Under the pieces are notes generated by a model. The model was given only the letters and a program-made list of their open reading frames with translations, ran no database searches and was not told the origin of the DNA. Source: Allokutzneria sp. A3M-2-11 16 (GTDB lineage: Bacteria > Actinomycetota > Actinomycetes > Mycobacteriales > Pseudonocardiaceae). From it: a stretch of DNA of 64,000 bases. Made by a program: the position numbers and the translations under genes. Numbering within the stretch: the stretch's first letter is position 1; the number at the start of each line of letters is the position of its first letter. The stretch spans positions 1 through 64,000 of the forward strand of contig NZ_JANAVO010000018.1 of the NCBI RefSeq assembly GCF_024213555.1, read 5' to 3'. Shown here in pieces: positions 8,426-16,036 of the stretch.

Positions 8426-11374
8426 CTAAGTGCGGCCACCGGTTCCGGGACAAATCGGCGGGTTCTCGGTCGAACACCGCTCCAGCAGCCGCGCCGCCTC
8501 CTCGCGCTTGGCCAGGCCCAGTTCCTCCATCACCGGCAGCGCCAGCAGCAGCTCGGCGATCGCGTCCTCGTGCTTTCCTTGCGCGGCAAGTGCTTCAGCC
8601 AGGTGGAAGCGCGCGTAGGACTGTCCGCGCCGGTCGTCGAGGGGCTCCAGGACGCGCAGCGCGCGGACCGCCCAGGTCTCGGCGTCGGCCCAGTTCCCGG
8701 ACGCGCAGTGCAGCTGGGACAACAGCTTTGACGCGTATCCCCTGGTGAGCTGCCGATTCGACCGCGCGAGCAGTGCGAACACCGCCTCCGCCTCGGCGCG
8801 CGCCCGCTCCAGGTCCTCGTGCTGCAACGCGCTGGTGGCCAGGCAGTAGCGGACGTTCGCCTCGGTGACCGCCAGGCTGGGCTCGTTCACGGCATGCTCC
8901 CTGGCCACCGCGATCGCGCGCTCGAACAGGGCGACGGCTTCCTCGTAGGAGCCCGTCTTGCTGACCACCGTGCCGAGCATGCGCAGGCAGAAGACCAGGA
9001 CTCGTCCGTCGTCCGCGCTCCGTGCCAGCTCGACCCCGCGCCGGGCGGCCTCCAGCGCCTCGGCGTACCTGCTCTGTTCGTAGTAGCAGAACGCCAGGGT
9101 GGCAACGGTGCGGGCGTGGTCCGCGGTGAACGACGTCCTCGCCAGGAGGCCAACGCACTTCTCGTAGTCGGCGATCTGCTGCTGGAGATCCGCGCCGACC
9201 ATGCCCACGTTGATCCGGCCCACCTCGGCGTACAGGGCGGTGTTCTCGTCGCCCCGCTCGCGCGCCCGGTCCCGGATGACGGAGAACAGCCGGGTGATCA
9301 ACCGCCAGTTCCCGTCATCGTCCTCAGTGGACGCGAGCCGGTTGAGCAGCGCGATGGCTTCGGCGAACAGACCCGCGTCCGCGGCGTGCCCGACGAGCGC
9401 CGCGAGGTTGTGGCGTTCGGAGCGGAACCACGCCACGGGGTCCGCGGTGTTGCGGTCCACCTCGTGCTCGGCGATCCCGGTCCGCTCGCGCAGCCCGGGA
9501 TGCCGGGTGATGTCGGTGATCACCACGACCATCCCGGCGTTGGCCCGCTCGCTGAACACCAGGTACCCGTCGACGAGCAGCCGCACGGCCGCGCGGCGGT
9601 CCTCGGGGTCCTCGGCGGCCAGTTCCCCCGCATAGAGGGCGAGCAGGCTGTGCAGCTGGTAGCGCGGCTCCCCGGTCTCGTCGACCCCGGCTGGCGTGAG
9701 CATCCCCCGGTCGACCAGCGCCGCCACCACCCGGTCCCCGTCGGCGTCCCCGGCCAGCAGACCGGCCACCCACGAGGCGAAGGTGTTCTCGCCCAACGGG
9801 CTCAGCCGCCGGAAGGCGCGCCGCAGCTCGGCGGGCAGGCTGGAGTAGCCGAGCGCGAGGCTCGTCCGGACCTGGTGGTCCGGGGTGGCGAGCTGGTCCA
9901 GCCGACCGCGGAGGTCGCGCAGGCGGGGCACGATCGCGCCGATCCGCCGGGCGGGCAGCGCGCCGAGGCGGGCGCCGAGCACCCGGAGGGCGAGCGGGTG
10001 ACCGCCGCAGTACGAGACGATCTCGCGGGTGGCGGGCTCCTCCCTGCCGACGCGGCCCGTGCCGACCGTCCGCGCGAACAGCTCGTAGGAGTCGGCCGGG
10101 CTCAGCTCGTCGACGCGGAAGTTCCGCACGCGCCCGGACAGCGCCCGCAGCGCGCGCTGGGCGGTCACGATGAACGCGCAGCGGGTCGATCCGGTGATCA
10201 GCGCGCTCGCCTCGGCGGCGTCGGTCACGTCGTCGAGCACGATGAGCAACCGCTTGCCGTACAAGCGATTCCGGTAAGCCGACTCCCGTGCCTCCGGCGC
10301 GCTGGGAATCGCGGGCGCCGTGACGCCGGTCGCGTAGAGGAGGTCTCCCATCGCGGCCGACGCGCGCTGGTCGCGTGAGCGGAGCCAGTGCAGGCCGTCC
10401 GGGTAGCGCTCACGGAGGTGGTGGGCCAGCCGCAGCGCGAGCGCGCTCTTGCCGATGCCGGACAGGCCGTGCACCACCGCGACCGGCGGCCCGTCGTCCT
10501 CGGCGGTGAGCCAGCGGGCGATCTCCGCGAGGAGCTCGTCCCTGCCGACCAGGTCCGGCACGTCCGGCGGGAGCGAGCACGCGGCCACCCACGGGCTCGT
10601 CGCCACGTGCCCGCCCTCCCCGGCTTCGCCACCGACCCCGCCGAGGACGCGGGCGTGCGCCTCGCGCAGCGCCGGGCCAGGGTCGATGCCCAGGGTCTCG
10701 GCCAGGTGCCGCTGGACTTCCCGGTACGCCGCAAGGGCTTCGGCCTGCCTGCCGGTGTCGTGCAGCGCGAGCACGAGCGAGCGCCACAGGCCCTCGCGCA
10801 GCGGGTACCGGCGGACCAGCGCCTGGAGCTCGCCGACGAGGAAGGCGTGCCTGCCCAGTGCCAGCTCGTGCTCGATCCGCCGTTCCAGCGCGGTCAGCCG
10901 GTCCTCCTCCAGCTGCGGACCGACCTCGCGCAGCAGCTCCGGGGACGGGACGCCGGTCAGGGCCGGTCCGCGGTACAGCTCCAGTGCCGTCGCCAGCGTG
11001 CCGGCCGCGTCCGCGGCGCCCGCCCGCTCGGCGGCCCGGATCAGCTCGACGAACCGGAATCTGTCCACAGTGGACGGATCGACGTCGATCAGGTACCCGC
11101 CCGCCAGGGTCTTGATCAGCTCGCGCCCGCCCGGGTACGGCGCCAGGATCTCCCGCAGCCGCCCGATGTAGCTCTGCAACCGGGCGGGCCACCCGTCGTG
11201 CTCGGCCGCGTCGCCGAGCCAGTGCGCGAACCGGTCGCCGGTGACGATCTCCCCCGGTGCCAGCAGCAGCGCGGCCAGGACCACGCGGAGCTTGCCGGAG
11301 GGGATGTCGACCAGGTCCTCCCCGCACCGGACTTCGAAGGGCCCCAGCAACCCGAACTCGAATCCTGCGCCCAT
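8426..11374 (-). CDS. SARP-type regulator with NB-ARC and TPR domains
   Basis: 982 residues. Winged helix and BTAD domain (about 1-245; 'FGLLGPFEVRCGEDLVDIPS'), NB-ARC module with P-loop 'GLSGIGKSALA' near residue 300 and 'LLIVLDDVTDA', then TPR-like repeats. It is paralogous to 3813-6803 over its whole length, pointing to a local duplication. The downstream kinase gene follows after 12 bp and could phosphorylate this protein (inference from AfsK-AfsR). The start at 11374 is supported by the usual start-to-winged-helix distance. Target genes cannot be named from sequence. Confidence 0.9.
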   Translation of the reverse strand: MGAGFEFGLLGPFEVRCGEDLVDIPSGKLRVVLAALLLAPGEIVTGDRFAHWLGDAAEHDGWPARLQSYIGRLREILAPYPGGRELIKTLAGGYLIDVDPSTVDRFRFVELIRAAERAGAADAAGTLATALELYRGPALTGVPSPELLREVGPQLEEDRLTALERRIEHELALGRHAFLVGELQALVRRYPLREGLWRSLVLALHDTGRQAEALAAYREVQRHLAETLGIDPGPALREAHARVLGGVGGEAGEGGHVATSPWVAACSLPPDVPDLVGRDELLAEIARWLTAEDDGPPVAVVHGLSGIGKSALALRLAHHLRERYPDGLHWLRSRDQRASAAMGDLLYATGVTAPAIPSAPEARESAYRNRLYGKRLLIVLDDVTDAAEASALITGSTRCAFIVTAQRALRALSGRVRNFRVDELSPADSYELFARTVGTGRVGREEPATREIVSYCGGHPLALRVLGARLGALPARRIGAIVPRLRDLRGRLDQLATPDHQVRTSLALGYSSLPAELRRAFRRLSPLGENTFASWVAGLLAGDADGDRVVAALVDRGMLTPAGVDETGEPRYQLHSLLALYAGELAAEDPEDRRAAVRLLVDGYLVFSERANAGMVVVITDITRHPGLRERTGIAEHEVDRNTADPVAWFRSERHNLAALVGHAADAGLFAEAIALLNRLASTEDDDGNWRLITRLFSVIRDRARERGDENTALYAEVGRINVGMVGADLQQQIADYEKCVGLLARTSFTADHARTVATLAFCYYEQSRYAEALEAARRGVELARSADDGRVLVFCLRMLGTVVSKTGSYEEAVALFERAIAVAREHAVNEPSLAVTEANVRYCLATSALQHEDLERARAEAEAVFALLARSNRQLTRGYASKLLSQLHCASGNWADAETWAVRALRVLEPLDDRRGQSYARFHLAEALAAQGKHEDAIAELLLALPVMEELGLAKREEAARLLERCSTENPPICPGTGGRT
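11063..11075. repeat. iterated palindrome GTCCACAGTGGAC (in SARP gene)
   Basis: Exact copy of the recurring 13-nt palindrome, inside the BTAD-coding part of the SARP gene 8426-11374. Other exact copies: 24493, 28947, 45317, 54504; many one- or two-base variants. Confidence 0.8.
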
Positions 11375-11400
11375 CGCGATGTCCTACTCGGGTCGGCGGC

Positions 11401-11544
11401 CTACTTACCGGGAAGGGCATCCTCCGCTATTGGTACGCAGAAGACCACGGTCTCCTCGCGGATCGAGGTCCACACCCCCAGGAGGAACGCTCCGGCCGCA
11501 GCGACGGCGAGCAGCGTGGCGAGCGCGAGCCGGGCGTCGTCCAC
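11401..11544 (-). CDS. 47-residue single-pass membrane peptide coupled to StrR-like gene
   Basis: GTG at 11544 lies 3 nt after the stop codon of the upstream StrR-like gene. The product starts with a short acidic end (VDDARLA), then one hydrophobic helix 'LATLLAVAAAGAFLLGVWT', then 'SIREETVVFCVPIAEDALPG'. Such close spacing suggests translational coupling. No family recognised; it could be a membrane partner of the regulator. The neighbouring SARP start is 26 bp further on. Confidence 0.55.
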   Translation of the reverse strand: MDDARLALATLLAVAAAGAFLLGVWTSIREETVVFCVPIAEDALPGK

Positions 11545-11547
11545 GGC

Positions 11548-12549
11548 TCACCCCGCGCTGGGCGTCTGGTCCAGGCGTTCCAACCGATCCGCGAACTCCT
11601 GCCACGCGTGCGCGCTCATCCGCGCCATCACCGCGATCGTGGCCCTGCTGTGCGCGGGCACGCCCGCCACCACCCGCTGCTGGTCGTCGGCGCGGTGCGG
11701 CCCGGCGTCCAGCCACCGCAGCAGCGCCCGCCCCGTCTCGCTGAACCGCAGCGAGGGATCGGTGCGCAGGCTCTCCAGGGCGTCGGCCCAGGCGATCCGG
11801 GGCGGCTCCCGCCTCGGCGGGGCGGCGGGGACGGCGCGGCGCCGCTCCTCCTGCCGCTGGTCGGTCACCCGCGTCTGGTCGGGCAGCACGTCGCGGCCCG
11901 CCCGCATCCGGTCCCGGACGTCGAGCACGGTGGACGGGGCCACCCCCGCCTCCTTGGCGATCTGCCGCAGCGACGCGTCCGGGTACCTGGTCAGCAGCTC
12001 GCTGGCGCGCAACCGGCCCTGCGCGCTGCTCAGCGGCCGGACCCGGCCGTCCCGGCCGAGGCGGGTCGGCGCGTGCGGCAGCTCCCCGGCCGAGCGGCCG
12101 CGGATGGCCGAGACCGTCCTCGGCGACATGCCGGTGACCGAGGCGATCATCCGGTCCGACCACTGCGGGTGCGAGCCGATGATCCGCCGCGCCGCGCTCG
12201 ACCGCTCCGCGAGCGACAGCGGCAGCCCGTGCGAGATGTTGGCCAGGACCCCGACCACGAAGGCGTCCTCGACGTCGCCCTCGTAGAACACCACCTTGAT
12301 CTCCGCCTGCCCCCGCACCATCGCGGCGCGCAGCCGGTGCATCCCGTCGATCACCCGCATCGACGGCCGGTGCACGATGATCGGCGGCAGCTCGGCCTCC
12401 GACTCCACCAGCACCCGCACGTGCTCGCCGCTGACGCCTTCGGCCCTCGGCGAGGCCGTGCACGGCAGCAACGCCCGCACCGGCACCGGCACCGCGGACG
12501 ACGCGTCCAGGGTGCCGTGCGCCACGAGAGACAGCGAATCGTCCTGCAT
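11548..12549 (-). CDS. StrR-like ParB/Srx-fold pathway regulator
   Basis: 333 residues from ATG 12549, which has GAGG 8 nt upstream; an ATG at 12567 would add six residues but lacks a ribosome-binding site. The N-terminal half carries the ParB-like nuclease/Srx fold ('VIDGMHRLRAAMVRGQAEIK', then 'VFYEGDVEDAFVVGVLANIS'), followed by a helix-turn-helix ('IASVTGMSPRTVSAIRGRS') and a second one ('LRQIAKEAGVAPSTVLDVRD'). This layout is that of StrR, NovG and related activators of antibiotic clusters. No obvious aminoglycoside or glycopeptide genes are adjacent, so its targets are unknown. The 47-residue peptide follows directly. Confidence 0.85.
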   Translation of the reverse strand: MQDDSLSLVAHGTLDASSAVPVPVRALLPCTASPRAEGVSGEHVRVLVESEAELPPIIVHRPSMRVIDGMHRLRAAMVRGQAEIKVVFYEGDVEDAFVVGVLANISHGLPLSLAERSSAARRIIGSHPQWSDRMIASVTGMSPRTVSAIRGRSAGELPHAPTRLGRDGRVRPLSSAQGRLRASELLTRYPDASLRQIAKEAGVAPSTVLDVRDRMRAGRDVLPDQTRVTDQRQEERRRAVPAAPPRREPPRIAWADALESLRTDPSLRFSETGRALLRWLDAGPHRADDQQRVVAGVPAHSRATIAVMARMSAHAWQEFADRLERLDQTPSAG

Positions 12550-12648
12550 CGCCCCTACCTCACTCATGGGTTGCGCCCGGTGATCCCGGGACCGACCACA
12601 CGGTAGGAACGGCCTCTTACACCTCACCCATACTCGGCCCACACCTGC

Positions 12649-13422
12649 TCAGGCGATCCGCCCGAGCGCGCGCATCGCGGTGAACCACTCCTCGCGGCTG
12701 CGCAGGCGCAGCCGGTCCAGCTCCCGCACCTTCTCCTGGGCGACGACCAGGAACTCGCCCCGCTCGAACTCGGCGAGCGCGAAGCGGCCGAACTCCTCGG
12801 CGTCCAGCGGCGACCCCGTGGCCCACACGAGCGAGTCCTCCGGAAGGTGCGCGGTCATCGCCGTGCGCACGCCCGCCGGGCACAGGCAGCTGACCTGGAT
12901 GCCGTGCCGCGCCTCCCTGATCCGCAGGTGCTCCGCCAGGGCCACCGCGGCGGTCTTGGTCACCCCGTACGGCAACCCGTCCAGGTAGCCGAGGAGTCCC
13001 GCCGCCGAGGAGGTGATGATCAGCCCGCCCCGGCCGCGCTCGCGCATGGCGGGCACCACGACGCGCGCGGCCCGCACGATCGACATCAGGTTGAGGTCCC
13101 AGGACTTCAGCCAGAGCGCGTCGTCGGTCTCCAGGTCACCGGACACCGCGACGCCCACGTTGGCGCAGAAGACGTCGATCGGCCCGAGCCCGGCCTCGAC
13201 GCGGCCGAGGGCATCGCGCATGCCGTCCTCGTCGGAGGCGTCGGCGACGCAGCTCAGCACCGGAACATCGCCCAGCTCACGGCTGACCTCGTCCATGCCG
13301 CCAGCGTCGATGTCGATGAGCCCGACCGCGCGCGCCCCCGCGGTCACCGCGGCCCGCACCAAACCCCGGCCGATGCCGTTCGCCGCACCCGTCACGACGA
13401 CGAGCGACCCCGCAATCCTCAT
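12649..13422 (-). CDS. short-chain dehydrogenase/reductase
   Basis: 257 residues from ATG 13422. Classical SDR: cofactor loop 'VVVTGAANGIGRGLV' (about 8-22), acidic 'LIDIDAGGMDE' favouring NAD(H), 'CANVGVAVSG', catalytic Ser in 'LIITSSAAGLL' and 'YGVTKTAAVALAE' (Tyr-x3-Lys). The substrate is not predictable; many relatives oxidise fatty or steroid alcohols. It stands alone, between the StrR-like gene and repeat copy 2. Confidence 0.88.
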   Translation of the reverse strand: MRIAGSLVVVTGAANGIGRGLVRAAVTAGARAVGLIDIDAGGMDEVSRELGDVPVLSCVADASDEDGMRDALGRVEAGLGPIDVFCANVGVAVSGDLETDDALWLKSWDLNLMSIVRAARVVVPAMRERGRGGLIITSSAAGLLGYLDGLPYGVTKTAAVALAEHLRIREARHGIQVSCLCPAGVRTAMTAHLPEDSLVWATGSPLDAEEFGRFALAEFERGEFLVVAQEKVRELDRLRLRSREEWFTAMRALGRIA

Positions 13423-13452
13423 TCCCACGCCACTTCTCCTCCTCCGACGACT

Positions 13453-13581
13453 TAGAATCTCCTCGTGCGCCCCCTCCACCCCGTGCCCCCCAACCCCGGC
13501 CGGGCTGGCTGGAGAACTCCCGTTTCGTACTCATAGCGGGATTTGGGAGCGCTCTCTTCCCGGCTTTGAGTACGAAACGGG
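13453..13581 (+). repeat. palindromic repeat element, copy 2 (interior inverted)
   Basis: TAGAAT (13453-13458), GTG 6 nt later, then palindrome arms CCCGTTTCGTACTC (13519-13532) and GAGTACGAAACGGG (13568-13581). The asymmetric interior reads in the opposite direction relative to its ORF compared with copies 1, 3 and 6, as if the stretch between the arms had been flipped. The right arm ends 1 nt before the stop codon of the gene at 13583, so it could also serve as that gene's terminator. Confidence 0.8.
13465..13536 (+). CDS. leaderless mini-ORF of repeat copy 2, reads into the palindrome
   Basis: GTG follows TAGAAT after 6 nt. The ORF begins VRPLHPVPPNP, has no stop at the usual place and runs into the left palindrome arm, ending with ...PVSYS at the TAG that follows TACTCA. 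23 residues. Coding status is inferred only. Confidence 0.3.
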   Translation: MRPLHPVPPNPGRAGWRTPVSYS

Positions 13582-13582
13582 C

Positions 13583-13960
13583 TCAAGCGCGGGTGCAGGC
13601 GGGGGTGGTGCGGGCGGGAGCGTCCTTGGCGATCTGGAAGGACACGCAGTACTGCGTGCGCGCCGGGAGCACGCGGGTGAACAGGAACTCGGCCAGGCGT
13701 TCACCGTTGTGGGCGCAGATGTCCTCGCGCGCGGCGAACTCGCCGCCGTTCACGCGCAGCTCCGCCCGCCCGCAGCCGGGCGCTGCACCGCGCCACTCCC
13801 CCAGCACTCGCGGTCCGGTGCCCTCGCGGGGCTGGACGGTCACGCACACCAGCCCGCCGAACCCTCCACTCCGGACGCATTCCGGGGCGGCCTCGGCGAT
13901 TCCCTGCGGCACCAACGAGCCCAGGACCAGCGCGCCGACCACGACCGACGACCTCAGCAC
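13583..13960 (-). CDS. small secreted cysteine-containing protein
   Basis: 125 residues. A signal peptide (LRSSVVVGALVLGSLVPQG, cleavage near IAEAAP) is followed by a compact domain of about 100 residues with six cysteines ('PECVRSG', 'GLVCVTV', 'PGCGRAEL', 'DICAHNGE', 'TQYCVSF', 'PACTRA'), likely three disulfides. Beta-rich, no recognised family. It is followed by repeat copy 2 and preceded by the wHTH gene at 13980 on the same strand (19 bp), so the two may be co-transcribed. Confidence 0.7.
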   Translation of the reverse strand: MLRSSVVVGALVLGSLVPQGIAEAAPECVRSGGFGGLVCVTVQPREGTGPRVLGEWRGAAPGCGRAELRVNGGEFAAREDICAHNGERLAEFLFTRVLPARTQYCVSFQIAKDAPARTTPACTRA

Positions 13961-13979
13961 AACGCCTCCACAAGGTGGT

Positions 13980-14501
13980 TCAGGATGGTGATCTGACCCA
14001 GTACACGCCGCGGCTGCTGGCGAGGATCTCCATGTCCACCAGGAAGTCGCGCATCGTCGAGTAGTGCGTCCCGCTGCCCTCGCACCACCGCCGGAGCCGG
14101 TCGTTCACCGACCGCTCCAGGTAGCGGGCGTTCGGCGTGAACGAGCGGGCGGCGATGTGTTCGAGCACCGCCCGGCGCCTGCACTCCTGCTCGGGCAGCT
14201 TCACCAGCCGCGGGCCGCGGATGAACGGCCGCAGCTGCAACGGGGTCCGGTCCCCGGGCCCGCGCTGGTCGGGCACGCAGGAAAGCCGGTCGAGCAGCTC
14301 GTAGGAAACGAACAGGCCATTCTCGCCGTGCCGGACGAGACCGTGATCGCGAAGTCTTCTCGATGCCACCGCGACCTCTCGCTCGGCCATTCCGGTGATC
14401 TCCGCTATCGCTCTCGGGGTGCGCGCTCCGAGAGCGACAGCACCGAGAACTCGCAATCTGTTCGGCTCCGACAGCAGACCAGCGAAGGATTCCGGAGTCA
14501 T
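13980..14501 (-). CDS. winged-helix regulator with DUF2087 domain
   Basis: 173 residues from ATG 14501 (ACAGGT upstream). An ArsR-like winged helix (about 1-75: 'GLLSEPNRLRVLGAVALGA', 'EREVAVASRRLRDHGLV') is joined to a DUF2087 domain (about 100-173) with the characteristic end 'THYSTMRDFLVDMEILASSR' and 'GVYWV'. DUF2087 proteins are DNA-associated regulators of unknown ligand. It is divergent from the lysozyme gene with a 379-bp gap and could regulate it (inference). Confidence 0.8.
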   Translation of the reverse strand: MTPESFAGLLSEPNRLRVLGAVALGARTPRAIAEITGMAEREVAVASRRLRDHGLVRHGENGLFVSYELLDRLSCVPDQRGPGDRTPLQLRPFIRGPRLVKLPEQECRRRAVLEHIAARSFTPNARYLERSVNDRLRRWCEGSGTHYSTMRDFLVDMEILASSRGVYWVRSPS

Positions 14502-14556
14502 GACCTGTCCCAGCAGAAGGGGGGCTCGCGAAAAACGACCGACGTGTATGAAGAAC

Positions 14557-14606
14557 GACCCGGACACCGGCCCTCCCCGGGGGGAGGAGAGGTCGGCGTC
14601 CGGGTC
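14557..14606. promoter_or_regulatory. long inverted repeat in divergent gap
   Basis: GACCCGGAC (14557-14565) and GTCCGGGTC (14598-14606) are perfect complements, with further GC-rich pairing between them. The site lies 56 bp upstream of the DUF2087 regulator, inside the 379-bp gap to the lysozyme gene. It could be a 5'-UTR hairpin of the regulator mRNA or an operator. The rest of the gap holds GTTCGA/TCGAAC half-sites near 14715-14745 and no ORF that I credit. Confidence 0.4.
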
Positions 14607-14880
14607 TTCACTGGTGACCCGGGTCTCCTGGGGGGAGTCGGGCTGCCAAGAAGTGAAACGACCGCGCCGCACCACGTCAAGCCCGCGCCCCCCTCGAACA
14701 CATTGTTTACCGACGTTCGAGTGCACCATCCTCCTGGTCGAACAGTAAATTCCAACGTACTGCACCGAAAGGCCGATTGCCCACGCCCGAAACAGGACGG
14801 AAACTCGAAAAAGCGGTTGTCGACCACTGCTTCTTTCCTTACCCCTGCAATGCCGCCACGCGGCACAAGGAGAGATCAGA

Positions 14881-15714
14881 GTGTCTTCTTCGTGGAAATC
14901 ATTGATCGTTACGGCGCTCGTCGCGGTGGCCACCGCGGCGGTCACCACCGTCCCCGCCGCCGCCCAGCCCTCCGGCGCGGTCAGCCACCCCGACCAGGAC
15001 TACGCGGGCTCCACCCTGGCCGCCAACGAGGGGCACCGCGTCTCCCCGTTCGGACCGGACCAGGCCCCCGCCGGGATTCCCGGCATCGACGTCAGCCACC
15101 ACCAGGGCGGTATCAACTGGGGCGCGGTCGCCCGGGAGGCGCGCTGGGTCTACATGAAGGCCACCGAGGGCACGGGTTTCCGTGACTCCGCCTTCAACCG
15201 CAACTACACCGGCTCCTACAACGCCGGGATGATCCGCGGCGCCTACCACTTCGCCCTGCCGGACCGCTCCAACGGGATCACCCAGGCCCGGTTCTTCGTC
15301 GCCAACGGCGGCGGCTGGTCGCCGGACGGCCGGACGCTGCCGCCCATGCTCGACATCGAGTACAACCCCTACGGCGCCACCTGCTACGGCAAGTCGCACG
15401 GGCAGATGGTGGGCTGGATCCGGGAGTTCCACAACGAGGTGCACCGGCTGACCGGACGGTTCCCGACCATCTACACCACGCGTGACTGGTGGTCGCGCTG
15501 CACCGGGAACAACGGCGGCTTCGGCGCGACCAGCCCGCTGTTCATCGCCTGCTACTGCGCCACCCCGGGCGTCATGCCCAACGGGTGGGGATTCCACACC
15601 TTCTGGCAGTACACCGATCGCGGCCGGATCGGCGGGATCTCCGGCAACGTCGACCGCGACGTGTTCAACGGTTCCGAGGCCCGGTTGCGCGCACTGGCCC
15701 TCGGGCGCGGCTGA
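14881..15714 (+). CDS. secreted GH25 lysozyme (N-acetylmuramidase)
   Basis: 277 residues from GTG 14881, preceded by AAGGAGAG. Signal peptide about 1-28. The GH25 catalytic barrel runs from 'GIPGIDVSHHQGGINWGAVA' (first catalytic Asp) through 'YMKATEGTGFRDSAF', 'GAYHFALP' and 'PPMLDIEYNPYG' (Asp-x-Glu pair near residues 158-160) to 'FHTFWQYTDRGRIGG'. It matches Streptomyces M1-type muramidases that cleave peptidoglycan glycan strands. No wall-binding domain is present. A strong terminator follows. Confidence 0.95.
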   Translation: MSSSWKSLIVTALVAVATAAVTTVPAAAQPSGAVSHPDQDYAGSTLAANEGHRVSPFGPDQAPAGIPGIDVSHHQGGINWGAVAREARWVYMKATEGTGFRDSAFNRNYTGSYNAGMIRGAYHFALPDRSNGITQARFFVANGGGWSPDGRTLPPMLDIEYNPYGATCYGKSHGQMVGWIREFHNEVHRLTGRFPTIYTTRDWWSRCTGNNGGFGATSPLFIACYCATPGVMPNGWGFHTFWQYTDRGRIGGISGNVDRDVFNGSEARLRALALGRG

Positions 15715-15720
15715 CCTCGC

Positions 15721-15756
15721 GGCACGGCCGCGGTGCGATCGCGCCGCGGCCGTGCC
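15721..15756 (+). terminator. hairpin terminator after lysozyme gene
   Basis: GGCACGGCCGCGG (15721-15733) and CCGCGGCCGTGCC (15744-15756) form a perfect 13-bp stem with a 10-nt loop, starting 6 nt after the stop codon. The remaining gap to 16037 holds nothing that I credit as a gene. Confidence 0.88.
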
Positions 15757-16023
15757 CGCCTCGGCACATCGACAAAGGCGGATGCGCCACCGAAAAGCGG
15801 AGGACTTTCCGGGATGGAATGGGAGCGACCCCGACATTTCGGACTGGACCGGTGCGCGGCGGGGCGCGTGGCCTGCGCCGAGCCCGGCCGCCGCCGTCAG
15901 CGCGACCGTTCGTCCCAGGTCATACCCGGAAGTACGCCGCCTGAGAGTTCGTACGGGCAAACAAACGCATTACCGCGTTTTCCCGCGACCGAGGGCAGCT
16001 ATTTACTTCCACCGCCGAACCGC

Positions 16024-16036
16024 TACCCTCTGCGCC
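16024..16036 (+). promoter_or_regulatory. leaderless promoter of permease gene
   Basis: TACCCT at 16024-16029 lies 7 nt before GTG 16037, the distance at which transcription would start on the start codon itself. No ribosome-binding site is present, in line with a leaderless mRNA. Confidence 0.5.

Noticed and set aside
13464-13991. Plus-strand ORF over the small secreted protein gene
   Set aside because: The true gene is on the minus strand with a signal peptide and six cysteines; the plus frame is a shadow starting in the repeat.
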